Shown piece by piece: positions 24,521-33,048 of a stretch of DNA of 64,000 bases. Under the pieces are notes generated by a model, which was given only the letters and a program-made list of their open reading frames with translations, did no database searches and was not told where the DNA came from. A program made the position numbers and the translations under genes. Origin of the DNA: JAVEDQ01 sp963783105 (GTDB taxonomy: Bacteria > Actinomycetota > Actinomycetes > Frankiales > Frankiaceae); assembly GCA_963783105.1 (NCBI GenBank), contig CAWAMI010000007.1:682001-746000 (forward strand), in the 5' to 3' direction. Numbering within the stretch: position 1 is the stretch's first letter; each line of letters starts with the position of its first letter.

Positions 24521-24877
24521 ATGCACACCCTGGACGACCTCGACGCGCTGTCGATGCGCAGCGACGTGCCGGACTTCCGTGCCGGCGACACGCTCAAGGT
24601 CCATGTGCAGGTCGTGGAGGGCAACCGCCGCCGCGTGCAGATCTTCCAGGGTGTCGTCATCCGCCGCCAGGGCGGGGGCGTCCGCGAGACGTTCACCGTC
24701 CGGAAGATCAGCTTCGGTGTCGGCGTCGAGCGGACCTTCCCGGTGCACACGCCCATCATCAGCAAGATCGAGGTCGTGACCCGCGGCGACGTCCGGCGCG
24801 CCAAGCTGTACTACCTGCGCGAGCTCCGCGGTAAGAAGGCGAAGATCAAGGAGAAGCGCGAGCCGGTCTCGCGCTGA
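24521..24877 (+). CDS. rplS: 50S ribosomal protein L19
   Basis: 118-aa protein at the 30S-50S interface. Typical motifs: DFRAGDTLKVHV, GNRRRVQIFQGVVI, GVRETFTVRKISFGVGVERTFP and RAKLYYLRELRGKKAKIKE. ATG at 24521 with GAGGA about 9 bases upstream. The 106-base upstream gap is GC-rich and could hold an L19-binding leader, but I cannot show one. Last gene of the rpsP-trmD group before lepB. Confidence 0.96.
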   Translation: MHTLDDLDALSMRSDVPDFRAGDTLKVHVQVVEGNRRRVQIFQGVVIRRQGGGVRETFTVRKISFGVGVERTFPVHTPIISKIEVVTRGDVRRAKLYYLRELRGKKAKIKEKREPVSR

Positions 24878-24902
24878 GCGCCGGCCGGTATCGGCCACTT
24901 CC

Positions 24903-25823
24903 ATGACGGCAACCTCGGACAGCTCCGAGCCCTCGCCGGACGCCCCGGAACGTGGGTCCGGTCCGGAGCCCGTCGACCTCGAGAAGTCGCACGAGCCCGA
25001 GCGCCTCGGCGGGTCGTACGACGGCGATGAGGGCGACGGGGGTGATGAGGGCGACGAGGAGTCGGCGGAGGACGGCAAGAAGCAGCATCGGCCGCTGAGC
25101 CGCGAGCTGCCGGTCCTGCTCGTCATCGCGGTCGCGCTCGCCCTGCTGCTGAAGGCCTTCGTCGTCCAGGCGTTCTACATCCCGTCCGGCTCGATGGAGC
25201 AGACGCTGCTGATCAAGGACCGGGTGCTGGTCAACAAGCTCGTCTACCGCGTCCGGGACGTTCATCGCGGCGAGATCGTCGTCTTCAACGGCAGCGGTAC
25301 GGGCTTCACCGAGTCCGAGAGCGTCATCCCGCCGCCGAGCGGCCCGATCCAACGGGCCGCGCGCGCCGTCCAGCGCTTCATCGGGGCCGGGGCGCCGGGG
25401 GAGCGGGACTTCGTCAAGCGGGTCATCGGCGTCGGCGGCGACACGGTCGCCTGCTGCGACGCGCAGGGACGGGTGACCGTCAACAACGTCCCGCTCGACG
25501 AGCCCTACATCTTCGAGAACAGTCCCCTCGACGCCGGCCGGACCTTCGCGCCCTTCAAGGTGCCCGAGGGCCAGCTGTGGGTGATGGGCGACCACCGCGG
25601 CGACTCCGGCGACTCGCGGTTCAACGGCCCGATCCCGGAGGACCGGGTGATCGGACGGGCCTTCGTGCGGGTGTGGCCGATCAGCCGCTTCGGGTTCCTG
25701 CGGGTGCCCGACACCTTCTCCAGGACCCACGCGGCCGGTCCGGTGGCGTTGGGTGTGACCGGTGTGCCGACGTTGATCCTCTGGCGTCGTAAGCGACGGG
25801 CCCGGGCCGCTTCGAGCCCGTAA
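24903..25823 (+). CDS. lepB: Signal peptidase I
   Basis: Membrane serine protease that removes signal peptides of exported proteins. The 306-aa protein has an acidic cytoplasmic N-terminus (about residues 1-68), one transmembrane helix (LPVLLVIAVALALLLKAFVV), catalytic Ser97 in IPSGSMEQTL, catalytic Lys172 in ERDFVKRVIG, and the GDSGDSRFNGPI box. A second hydrophobic segment near the C-terminus (ALGVTGVPTLILW) ends in Arg/Lys. ATG at 24903, 25 bases after rplS. Confidence 0.95.
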   Translation: MTATSDSSEPSPDAPERGSGPEPVDLEKSHEPERLGGSYDGDEGDGGDEGDEESAEDGKKQHRPLSRELPVLLVIAVALALLLKAFVVQAFYIPSGSMEQTLLIKDRVLVNKLVYRVRDVHRGEIVVFNGSGTGFTESESVIPPPSGPIQRAARAVQRFIGAGAPGERDFVKRVIGVGGDTVACCDAQGRVTVNNVPLDEPYIFENSPLDAGRTFAPFKVPEGQLWVMGDHRGDSGDSRFNGPIPEDRVIGRAFVRVWPISRFGFLRVPDTFSRTHAAGPVALGVTGVPTLILWRRKRRARAASSP

Positions 25824-25826
25824 TCT
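25821..25826 (+). promoter_or_regulatory. Candidate -10 box of rnhB
   Basis: TAATCT overlaps the lepB stop codon and lies 11 bases before the rnhB ATG, giving a predicted 5' leader of only a few bases. Confidence 0.35.
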
Positions 25827-25837
25827 CGCCGCCAGCC

Positions 25838-26569
25838 ATGTCTCTCGCTCCCGTTCCGGCCGTTCTCCGCCGCGACTCCGGCATGTGGGGATACGAGCGC
25901 GCCCTGCGCCGCCACGGCTTCCCCCTCGTCGCCGGGGCCGACGAGGCCGGTAGAGGTGCCTGCGCGGGTCCGCTGGTCGTCGCCGCCGTGGTGCTGCCCG
26001 AGGGGAGGCGCGGCCAGGTCCCGGACCTCGCCGACAGCAAGCTGCTGACGCCGGAGAGCCGGGAGGCGGTCTACGCCTCGGTGGTCGCCCGCGCCGAGGC
26101 GTGGCACGCGGTGGCCATCCCCGCCCCGGTCGTGGACCGCATCGGGCTGCACGTCGCCAACCTCGCCGGGATGCGGCGGGCGGTGGCGGGGCTCGGCCTG
26201 CGGCCGTCGTACGTGCTGACCGACGGGTTCCACGTGGCCGGGCTGGGCGTGCCGACCTGCGCGATGTGGAAGGGCGACCGGGTCGCGGCCTGCGTCGCCG
26301 CCGCGTCCGTCGTCGCCAAGGTGACCCGGGACCGCATCATGTGCGGGCTGGCCGAGCAGTACCCGCAGTACGCCTTCGAGCGGCACAAGGGCTACTCGAC
26401 GCCGGAGCACGGCGACGCGCTGCGCAGCTTCGGCCCCTGCCCCGAGCACCGCTTCTCCTACGTCAACGTCGCGTCGGCCGTCCGGCCTGCCTCGACCCCG
26501 GAGCCGGCGCTGTTGGGGCAGGATGAAGCCGTGGAATTCCTGTCCCGCTACTCGGAGGTGCCGGCATGA
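25838..26569 (+). CDS. rnhB: Ribonuclease HII
   Basis: Removes ribonucleotides and RNA primers from DNA. The 243-aa protein has the catalytic DEAGRG with Asp35 and Glu36, ADSKLLTPESRE, LTDGFHV, SVVAKVTRDRIM and HKGYSTPEHGDAL. The C-terminal about 30 residues are extra. ATG at 25838. The stop overlaps the ATG of the DUF2469 gene, the same coupling as in mycobacteria. Confidence 0.95.
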   Translation: MSLAPVPAVLRRDSGMWGYERALRRHGFPLVAGADEAGRGACAGPLVVAAVVLPEGRRGQVPDLADSKLLTPESREAVYASVVARAEAWHAVAIPAPVVDRIGLHVANLAGMRRAVAGLGLRPSYVLTDGFHVAGLGVPTCAMWKGDRVAACVAAASVVAKVTRDRIMCGLAEQYPQYAFERHKGYSTPEHGDALRSFGPCPEHRFSYVNVASAVRPASTPEPALLGQDEAVEFLSRYSEVPA

Positions 26570-26862
26570 GCTCGGAGGACCTCGAGAAGTACGAGACCGA
26601 GATGGAGCTGCAGCTCTATCGGGAGTACCGCGACGTCGTCGGCCTGTTCAGCTACGTCATCGAGACGGAGCGACGCTTCTACCTCGCCAACGACTACCGC
26701 CTCGAGGTCCGGAACTCAGCCGACGGCGAGGTGTTCTTCGAACTCACGCTGCACGACGCGTGGGTGTGGGACATGTACCGGCCGGCCCGCTTCGTCAAGC
26801 AGGTCCGGGTCGTGACGTTCAAGGACGTCAACGTCGAGGAACTGGCCAAGGCCGAGCTGTAG
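26566..26862 (+). CDS. DUF2469 protein
   Basis: 98-aa acidic protein, MSSEDLEKYETEMELQLYREYRDVVGLFSYVIETERRF at the start and KQVRVVTFKDVNVEELAK at the end. A highly conserved actinobacterial family of unknown function, always next to rnhB (Rv2901c in M. tuberculosis). No membrane or catalytic motif. The ATG overlaps the rnhB stop, so translation is coupled. Confidence 0.9.
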   Translation: MSSEDLEKYETEMELQLYREYRDVVGLFSYVIETERRFYLANDYRLEVRNSADGEVFFELTLHDAWVWDMYRPARFVKQVRVVTFKDVNVEELAKAEL

Positions 26863-26910
26863 ATCGCCGCTGACCGGTATCCGTCCGGTCAGCCCGGGTA
26901 CGTCGTCCGC

Positions 26911-27528
26911 ATGAGCGAACGGGACGAAGAACGGCCTGAATCCGGGCAGCCTGGCGCCACCAACGAGCCGACGGGCACGCCCCCGGACTACGAGGCTCCC
27001 GGCGCCGCCGCCCGCGTGTCGGAGAACGTGCCGCCGGACACCAACCAGCCCCGCACCGAGCCCATCCCGGCGGACGACCACGAGTCGGCGCCGACGCACG
27101 GCGGCATCTCGAGCGCGGGCGCCCAGTCGCCGAACCCGCCCGCCGTCTCCGCGACCGGGGTGGGCGCGCCCCGCGCCACCGTCGCCCCGCGCGGCGCCGT
27201 TCCCGAGGCCTCCCGCGTCCCGGGTGTCCAGGGCGACCTGCCGTCGGACACCGACATCGACGTCATCACCGCCGGCGAGCGGGCGAAGCCGGGCACGCCG
27301 CCGGCGTCGACCCCGGGCGACGCGGACAGTCGCGCCGGCAAGAGCGGCAACGCGCACGGCGTCTCCGTGGCCGCGACCGAGTCGCTCGAGGGCAGCTCGG
27401 AGGACAGCAACGAGGTCCGCGGCGTGGCCACCCCGCAGAGCACCGGTTCGCAGGCCGGCGGGACGAGTCCGGGCGGGACGTCGCGGGCGCACCGTCGCTC
27501 GGCGCCGGACGGCGAGGTCTCGCCGTAG
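26911..27528 (+). CDS. Low-complexity, probably disordered protein
   Basis: 205-aa protein made almost only of Gly, Ser, Pro, Thr, Ala and acidic residues; no hydrophobic core, signal peptide or known domain. I do not recognise it. It starts MSERDEERPESGQPGATNEP and ends RRSAPDGEVSP. A TACGTC hexamer lies 6 bases before the ATG (possible leaderless start), and an inverted repeat GACCGG/CCGGTC lies 20-40 bases upstream. It could be a real disordered protein or a chance open frame; the start position and lack of a better frame favour real. Confidence 0.5.
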   Translation: MSERDEERPESGQPGATNEPTGTPPDYEAPGAAARVSENVPPDTNQPRTEPIPADDHESAPTHGGISSAGAQSPNPPAVSATGVGAPRATVAPRGAVPEASRVPGVQGDLPSDTDIDVITAGERAKPGTPPASTPGDADSRAGKSGNAHGVSVAATESLEGSSEDSNEVRGVATPQSTGSQAGGTSPGGTSRAHRRSAPDGEVSP

Positions 27529-27662
27529 CCGACGCGCTGCCCGTCGACCACCGGCGGGCTGTGGACAGCGCTGCCGTCTCCACAGATTTCGGCTGACCCC
27601 GCTCCGAGCGGCTCATCCGGCCGAGGCTTCTCCTCGTCGGGTCGAGGAGAGCGGGGTTCGCG

Positions 27663-28046
27663 ATGTCACGGGTGTCGGCTGCGGTCGGCCGGTTCGGGGA
27701 GCGGTGCGCCGCCGAGCACCTGAGCGGGTTGGGGTGGGAGATCCTCGACCGCAACTGGCGGGTCGGGGGCGCCGGCGGGGACCGCCCGGCGGCGGGTGAG
27801 CTCGACCTGGTCCTGCGGGACGGCCGCTCGGTCGTCTTCGTCGAGGTGAAGACGCGCTCGGGCGTCGGGTTCGGGCCGCCGGTCGAGTCGGTGACGGCGG
27901 ACAAGGTGCGGCGGATCCGTCGGCTGGCGGTGCGGTGGCTGGAGGCGCATCCGGAGCACACGCCGGCGCCGGTGCGCTTCGACGTCGTCGGGGTGCTGCG
28001 TGGACGAGACGGGGTCGAGATCCGGCACCTGCGGAACGCGTTCTGA
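27663..28046 (+). CDS. yraN: UPF0102 family protein YraN
   Basis: 127-aa endonuclease-like fold protein of the UPF0102 family. Conserved residues: GRFGERCAAEHL, the GELDLVLRDG acidic motif and VFVEVKTRSGVGFG, resembling the D-ExK active site of restriction-type nucleases. Its role is unproven; it is always near yifB and dprA. ATG at 27663. The stop (TGA) overlaps the ATG of yifB. The 134-base gap upstream contains only a weak CTGTGGA/TCCACAG inverted repeat. Confidence 0.9.
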   Translation: MSRVSAAVGRFGERCAAEHLSGLGWEILDRNWRVGGAGGDRPAAGELDLVLRDGRSVVFVEVKTRSGVGFGPPVESVTADKVRRIRRLAVRWLEAHPEHTPAPVRFDVVGVLRGRDGVEIRHLRNAF

Positions 28047-29605
28047 TGGGCGCTCCACCGACGGAGGAGACGTCGACGAGCACCGCCTGCTCGCGGTGCG
28101 TGACCCTGCTCGGGGTCGAGGGGCACGTCGTGGAGGTCGAGGTCGACCTGGCGGCTGGCCTGCCAGGCACGACGCTGATCGGCCTGCCGGACACGTCGCT
28201 GTTCGAGGCGCGCGACCGGGTCAAGGCCGCGGTGGTCAACAGCGGCTGGAAGTGGCCGGACAAGCGGGTGACCATCGGCCTGTTCCCGGCGGCGCTGCCG
28301 AAGTCGGGGAGTGGCTTCGACGCGGCCGTTGCGGTCGCGGTGCTCGCCGCGGCCGGGGCGGTCCCGCCGGAGGCGCTCTCCGACCGGGTGGTGCTCGGCG
28401 AACTGGCGCTCGACGGACGGCTGCGGCCGGTGCCCGGCGTGCTGCCATCGGTGCTCACCGCGAGGCGGGCCGGCATCCGGAGAGTCGTCGTCCCCGCGGC
28501 GCACGCGGCCGAGGCGGCGCTGGTGCCGGGCGTCGAGGTGGACGCCGTCGAGACGCTGCGGGACCTGGTGCGGCTGCTACGCGGCGAGCCCATCGCGGCC
28601 CTACCGCCGCAGCCCGTGGCCACGAGAATCAGGCGCGGTCTGCTGGACCTCGCGGATGTGGCCGGTCAGCCGCGGGGTCGGCTCGCGGTCGAGGTCGCCG
28701 CCGCGGGCGGGCACCATGTGCTGTTCGAGGGGCCACCGGGAGCCGGCAAGACGATGCTCGCCGAGCGGCTGCCGGGGCTGCTGCCACCGCTGTCCGAGGA
28801 CGAGGCGCTCGAGGTCACCGCCGTGCACTCCGTCGCCGGCGTACTCGCCCCGGGCGCGCCGCTGATCGGCGAGCCGCCCTTCCGCAGCCCGCACTCGACC
28901 GCGAGCATGGCCGCCATCATCGGCGGCGGCAGCCGGTTCCTCCGGCCGGGCGCGGTGAGCCTCGCCCATCGCGGGGTCCTGTTCCTCGACGAGGCGCCGG
29001 AGTTCGCGCCGAACGTGTTGGACGCGCTGCGCCAGCCGTTGGAGAGCGGGTCGGTGGAGGTGGCGCGGGCGTCGGGGTCGGTGCGCTTCCCGGCGAGGTT
29101 CTCGCTCGTGCTGGCCGCCAATCCGTGTCCGTGCGGGCGCGCGGGCACGAAGCAGGACGCGTCGTGTCCGTGCCCGCCGAAGACGCGCAACGCCTACCGG
29201 CAGCGGCTGTCGGGGCCGTTGCTCGACCGGGTCGATCTGCAGGTGGCGCTGGAACCGCCGTCGAAGGTGGAGTTCCTCGACGACGGCCCGCGCGGCGGCG
29301 AGTCGACCGAACGCGTGGCCGCCAGGGTGGCGGCGGCGCGCGCCGCGGCGGGGGAGCGGCTCGCGGGATTGCCGTGGCGCAACAACGGCGAGGTGCCGGG
29401 CGTCGAGATGCGCAACCGCTGGCCGCTGCCGAAACCGGCGCTGGCGCTGGCGCTCGACTGCTTCGAGGACGGGCGGCTGTCGGCCCGGGGGCTGGACCGT
29501 GTGCTGCGCGTGGCCTGGACGCTCGCCGACCTCCGCGGCCGGAGCACCCCGGGCATGCCCGAGGTGCAGACCGCCCTCGAGCTACGGCTGCCGGGGCTGG
29601 CGTGA
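28046..29605 (+). CDS. yifB: Mg-chelatase-like AAA ATPase YifB (ComM)
   Basis: 519-aa AAA+ protein of the ComM/YifB family; ComM is a branch-migration helicase in natural transformation. N-terminal Lon-like domain (DLAAGLPGTTLIGLPDTS, LPKSGSGFDAA), then Walker A EGPPGAGKTMLAERL, Walker B LFLDEAPEF, the PCPCG Cys motif and C-terminal LDRVDLQV. Start ATG overlaps the yraN stop; the stop overlaps the GTG of dprA. The yraN-yifB-dprA order is typical of actinobacteria, even those not known to be competent. Confidence 0.95.
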   Translation: MGAPPTEETSTSTACSRCVTLLGVEGHVVEVEVDLAAGLPGTTLIGLPDTSLFEARDRVKAAVVNSGWKWPDKRVTIGLFPAALPKSGSGFDAAVAVAVLAAAGAVPPEALSDRVVLGELALDGRLRPVPGVLPSVLTARRAGIRRVVVPAAHAAEAALVPGVEVDAVETLRDLVRLLRGEPIAALPPQPVATRIRRGLLDLADVAGQPRGRLAVEVAAAGGHHVLFEGPPGAGKTMLAERLPGLLPPLSEDEALEVTAVHSVAGVLAPGAPLIGEPPFRSPHSTASMAAIIGGGSRFLRPGAVSLAHRGVLFLDEAPEFAPNVLDALRQPLESGSVEVARASGSVRFPARFSLVLAANPCPCGRAGTKQDASCPCPPKTRNAYRQRLSGPLLDRVDLQVALEPPSKVEFLDDGPRGGESTERVAARVAAARAAAGERLAGLPWRNNGEVPGVEMRNRWPLPKPALALALDCFEDGRLSARGLDRVLRVAWTLADLRGRSTPGMPEVQTALELRLPGLA

Positions 29606-30774
29606 GCGCCGGGTTGCCGTCGCAGCCGGAGCTGGACCCGGAGCGGGTGGCGCGGGCCGGGCTCAGCCGGGTCGCCGAACCGGGGGACCTGGTTCTCGCG
29701 CGCGAGATCGCGGCGCGTGGGGCGGAGGCGACGTGGCAGCGGGTGCGCAGATCGGTTCCGTCGCTCGAGGCGGAGCCGGAGCAGGACCTGGCCAACGCCG
29801 AGCGGCTCGGGGTCCGGTTCGTCGTGCCCGGCCAGGACGACTGGCCCTCCGCCGTCGACGACCTGACCCGGACGGCGGGCTCGGGCGACGCCGCGGCTCC
29901 GTGGGGTCTGTGGGTCCGTGGGAACCTGTCGCTCGCGACGACGGGTGGCTCGGTGGCGATCGTCGGCTCCCGGGCGGCGACGTCGTACGGGCTGCATGTG
30001 GCCGGCGAGCTCGGGCTGGACCTGGCCGCCGCCGGCTGGCACGTGGTCTCCGGCGGGGCGTTCGGGATCGACGGTGCGGCGCACCGCGGGGCGCTGGTCG
30101 GCTCGGGAACCCGGGAGGGGGCGCAGGGCACCACGGTCGTGGTGCTGGCCGGAGGGGTGGACGTGCCCTACCCGCGGGCGCACACGGCACTGCTGAACCG
30201 CGTCGTCGACGAGGGTGGCGCGCTGGTGAGCGAGTCGCCGCCCGGGTCGCTGCCGTTGCGGCGGCGCTTCCTGTCCCGGAACCGGATCATCGCAGCACTG
30301 AGCGCGGGGACCGTCGTGGTCGAGGCCGGCGTCCGCAGCGGCGCGCTGAGCACGGCGCGGCACGCCCGTCGGCTCGGGCGGCAGGTGCTCGGCGTGCCCG
30401 GGCCGGTGACCAGCGGGCTGTCCGCCGGCCCGCACCTGCTGATCCGGCAATGGCCGGAGGCACAGCTGGTCACCGCGGCCGCGGAGGTGATCGAGGCGGT
30501 CGGGCGGGTCGGTGAGCTCGCCCCGCTGCCCCTGTCGGCGCCCGGGCCGCGGGACGACCTCGAGCCCCTCATGCACGCGGTGCTCGACGCCGTGCCGAGC
30601 CGCAGGCCGCGAGCGGTGGAGGAGATCGCCCGGCGCTGCGGCTCGTCGGCGGACGTCGTCGCCCTCGTGCTGCAGCCGCTGCTCACCGCCGGGTTGGTGG
30701 AGCGGACCCCGGAGGGCTGGCGGCTTTCGGAGCTCGGCCGGACGCCCTCCGGGGCGGCCCGGACGCTGCGGTGA
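29602..30774 (+). CDS. dprA: DNA processing protein DprA
   Basis: 390-aa protein that loads RecA on incoming single-stranded DNA. N-terminal helical region, Rossmann-like DprA core with VAIVGSRAATSYG, VSGGAFGIDGAAHRGAL, VLAGGVDVPYPRAH, RFLSRNRIIAALS and VVEAGVRSGAL, and a C-terminal winged helix (about residues 315-375). The start is GTG at 29602, overlapping the yifB stop (GTGA). The same frame is open far upstream but antisense and out-of-frame to yifB, so it is not coding. Confidence 0.95.
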   Translation: MSAGLPSQPELDPERVARAGLSRVAEPGDLVLAREIAARGAEATWQRVRRSVPSLEAEPEQDLANAERLGVRFVVPGQDDWPSAVDDLTRTAGSGDAAAPWGLWVRGNLSLATTGGSVAIVGSRAATSYGLHVAGELGLDLAAAGWHVVSGGAFGIDGAAHRGALVGSGTREGAQGTTVVVLAGGVDVPYPRAHTALLNRVVDEGGALVSESPPGSLPLRRRFLSRNRIIAALSAGTVVVEAGVRSGALSTARHARRLGRQVLGVPGPVTSGLSAGPHLLIRQWPEAQLVTAAAEVIEAVGRVGELAPLPLSAPGPRDDLEPLMHAVLDAVPSRRPRAVEEIARRCGSSADVVALVLQPLLTAGLVERTPEGWRLSELGRTPSGAARTLR

Positions 30775-30790
30775 CCGGCGGCGCGGCAGC

Positions 30791-30819
30791 TTGACCGTGA
30801 CATACCGGACGGGGACCGT
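30791..30819 (+). promoter_or_regulatory. Candidate promoter of xerC
   Basis: TTGACC at 30791-30796, a 17-base spacer, then GACCGT at 30814-30819, 6 bases before the GTG at 30826. The -35 is good, the -10 weak. Confidence 0.4.
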
Positions 30820-30825
30820 GCCTGC

Positions 30826-31752
30826 GTGACGACCGACGACGGGCAGTCGACCCAGGAGAACTGGGAGTCGCTGCTCGCCGAGTTCGACCGGCATCTTTCC
30901 GCCGAACGGGGACGGTCACCGGCGACCTGCCGCGCCTACCGCACCGACCTGACGTCGCTCGCCGAGCACGCGCGCCGGATGCGTAGGCCGAGCCCGGCCG
31001 ATCTGGACCTGTCCGTGCTGCGCAGCTGGCTCGCCGGCATGCGCAGCCGCGGGGCCAGCCCCTCGACCATGAACCGACGCGCCTCGGCGGTGCGGACGTT
31101 CAGCGCTTGGGCGGCCCGTCGCGGGGCGCTGCCGGCCGACGTCGCCGCCCGGCTGGAGACACCTCGACGCCCCCGCACCCTTCCGCGGGTGCTGCAGGCG
31201 GAGCAGGCGGAGGCGGTGTTCGGCGATCCGCCGCCCGCCGACGACCCGCTCGCCGTGCGGGACCGGGTGGTCCTCGAGCTGCTGTACGGGTCCGCGCTGC
31301 GGGTCAGCGAGCTGTGCGGGCTGGACCTCGACGACGTCGATCCCGAGCGACGGCTGCTCCGCGTCATCGGCAAGGGCGACCGGGAGCGGCGGGTGCCCTA
31401 CGGCCTCCCGGCGCAACGGGCGCTGGAGCGGTGGCTGGCCGCGGGTCGCCCGGCGCTGCTGGGGCCGGCGAGCGGCCCGGCCCTGCTGCTCGGGGCCCGC
31501 GGCGGCCGGCTCGATCCGCGGACGGCTCGGCGGGCGGTGCACGCGACCCTCGGATCGGCTCCCGGGGTGCCCGATCTGGCCCCGCACGGACTTCGACACA
31601 GTGCAGCGACTCACATGCTGGAGCAGGGCGCCGATTTGAGAAGCATTCAGGAGTTACTCGGTCACGCTACGCTCGCAACGACGCAGCTGTATACGCACGT
31701 GACCGCCGAGCGACTGCGAGTCAGCTATGAACGCGCGCACCCCCGGGCCTGA
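30826..31752 (+). CDS. xerC: Tyrosine recombinase XerC
   Basis: 308-aa site-specific recombinase that resolves chromosome dimers at dif. N-terminal SAM-like domain (FDRHLSAERGRSPATCRAYRTDL), catalytic domain with ALRVSELCGLD (Arg), the IGKGDRERRVP beta-hairpin Lys, HGLRHSAATHML (His-x-x-Arg), LGHATLATTQLYTHV with the final His and the Tyr nucleophile. It sits after dprA, where housekeeping XerC is found in mycobacteria, so it is the chromosomal enzyme and not a phage integrase. The last 26 bases overlap whiG. Confidence 0.92.
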   Translation: MTTDDGQSTQENWESLLAEFDRHLSAERGRSPATCRAYRTDLTSLAEHARRMRRPSPADLDLSVLRSWLAGMRSRGASPSTMNRRASAVRTFSAWAARRGALPADVAARLETPRRPRTLPRVLQAEQAEAVFGDPPPADDPLAVRDRVVLELLYGSALRVSELCGLDLDDVDPERRLLRVIGKGDRERRVPYGLPAQRALERWLAAGRPALLGPASGPALLLGARGGRLDPRTARRAVHATLGSAPGVPDLAPHGLRHSAATHMLEQGADLRSIQELLGHATLATTQLYTHVTAERLRVSYERAHPRA

Positions 31753-32629
31753 GGCCCCCGCCGAGCCGGCGGCCCCGGCTCCGGCGGCGACGGCACCTGC
31801 CGCCGCAGCTTCGGCGAGCCCGGCATCCTTCAACGGGGCTCGTCCGACCCGTGAGCCGCGGCCCGTGGACCCGGCGCTCGAGGAGCTCTGGCGCACGTTC
31901 AAGGCGAGCGGGGACGGCGACGTCCGCGAGCGGCTGATCCTGCACTACGCCCCGCTGGTGAAGTACGTGGCGGGCCGCGTCGGCGTCGGCCTCCCGCCGA
32001 ACATCGAGCAGGCGGACCTCGTCTCCTACGGCATCTTCGGGCTGATCGACGCGATCGAGAAGTTCGACATCAACCGCGCCATCAAGTTCGAGACCTACGC
32101 GATCAGCCGCATCAAGGGCGCGATCATCGACGAGCTCCGCTCGATCGACTGGATCCCGCGCTCGATTCGCAGCAAGGCGCGGGAGGTGGAGCGGGCCTAC
32201 GCCGCGCTCGAGGCCCGACTGCACCGCACGCCGACCGAGCCCGAGGTCGCCGCGGAGCTGGGCATCAAGCTCGACGAGCTGCATGCCATCTTCGGGCAGG
32301 TCTCGTTCGTCAACGTCGTCGCGCTCGACGAGCTGCTCAACGTCAACGGCGAGAAGGGCGACAAGGTCAGCCTCGTCGACACCCTCGAGGACACCAAGGC
32401 CGAGGACCCGGTCCGGGTCTTCGAGAGCCAGGAGACCAAGCACCTGCTGGCCCGGGCGATCAACATGCTCCCCGAGCGGGAGAAGATCGTGGTGACCCTC
32501 TACTACTACGAGGGCCTCACCCTCGCCGAGATCGGCCAGGTCCTCGGCGTCACGGAGAGCCGCATCTGCCAGATGCACACGAAGGCCGTCCTACAGTTGC
32601 GTGCCAAACTGGCGGACCAGCGGGACTGA
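31727..32629 (+). CDS. whiG: RNA polymerase sigma factor WhiG (FliA/SigD family)
   Basis: 300-aa alternative sigma factor. An Ala/Pro-rich N-terminal 45 residues is followed by region 2 (ILHYAPLVKYVAGRVGVGLPPNIEQADLVSYG), region 3 (RTPTEPEVAAELGI) and region 4 (LPEREKIVVTLYYYEGLTLAEIGQVLGVTESR). In Streptomyces WhiG commits aerial hyphae to sporulation; in other bacteria the family drives flagellar genes. The gene lies between xerC and rpsB as in Streptomyces. ATG at 31727 lies inside xerC; an internal start near region 2 is possible but the overlap suggests coupling. Confidence 0.93.
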   Translation: MNARTPGPEAPAEPAAPAPAATAPAAAASASPASFNGARPTREPRPVDPALEELWRTFKASGDGDVRERLILHYAPLVKYVAGRVGVGLPPNIEQADLVSYGIFGLIDAIEKFDINRAIKFETYAISRIKGAIIDELRSIDWIPRSIRSKAREVERAYAALEARLHRTPTEPEVAAELGIKLDELHAIFGQVSFVNVVALDELLNVNGEKGDKVSLVDTLEDTKAEDPVRVFESQETKHLLARAINMLPEREKIVVTLYYYEGLTLAEIGQVLGVTESRICQMHTKAVLQLRAKLADQRD

Positions 32630-32685
32630 CCGAGACGTGGTCGCCCACCGACGAAGCGGGAAAGCGACTGCATGGACCCGACCGC

Positions 32686-33048
32686 ATGAGTGACGTGCCG
32701 ACCTGGCTCAGCATCCTGCTCTACGCCATCGGCGCCATCGCCGCGGCCGGCGTCCTCTATCTGCTGATGCTCACCGCGATCCGGCAGGCGCTCCGCGAGC
32801 CGCTCGCCGAGCTCCGGACGGCGCGGCGGCGGCAGGAGGATCTGCTGCGGGAGATCTCGACGAGCGCCACCTACGTCGCGGACGTGGCGGACGTGTGGGC
32901 AGAGAGCGAAGCGGAGCGGAGCGCGAAGTCGGAGAGCGAAGCGGAGCGGAGCGCGAAGTCGGAGAGCGAAGCGGAGCGGAGCGCGAAGTCGGAGAGCGAG
33001 CCCGAGCGCGAGGCCGAGCGGAGCGTCGCGGTGGAGTCGATCGAGTAG
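32686..33048 (+). CDS. Single-pass membrane protein with a 10-residue tandem repeat
   Basis: 120-aa protein: N-terminal transmembrane helix (about residues 8-30, LSILLYAIGAIAAAGVLYLLML), a basic helix (LREPLAELRTARRRQEDLLREI), then three copies of a 10-residue Glu/Ser-rich repeat (ESEAERSAKS) encoded by an exact 30-bp tandem repeat, and an acidic end. No known family. ATG at 32686, 56 bases after whiG, so it may be read with whiG. A perfect 17-bp hairpin begins 9 bases after the stop. Its 3' half overlaps antisense with the M23 peptidase frame. Confidence 0.6.
   Translation: MSDVPTWLSILLYAIGAIAAAGVLYLLMLTAIRQALREPLAELRTARRRQEDLLREISTSATYVADVADVWAESEAERSAKSESEAERSAKSESEAERSAKSESEPEREAERSVAVESIE

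Noticed and set aside
27559..27585. CTGTGGA/TCCACAG near yraN and TGTCCACA-type strings near 2306 and 33661 as DnaA boxes
   Set aside because: They are scattered single near-matches with no cluster, AT-rich region or dnaA/dnaN genes nearby, so no origin of replication is supported.
30826..31752. Tyrosine recombinase as sign of an integrated mobile element
   Set aside because: Neighbours dprA and whiG and the XerC-type sequence fit the housekeeping enzyme; no attachment repeats or phage genes nearby.
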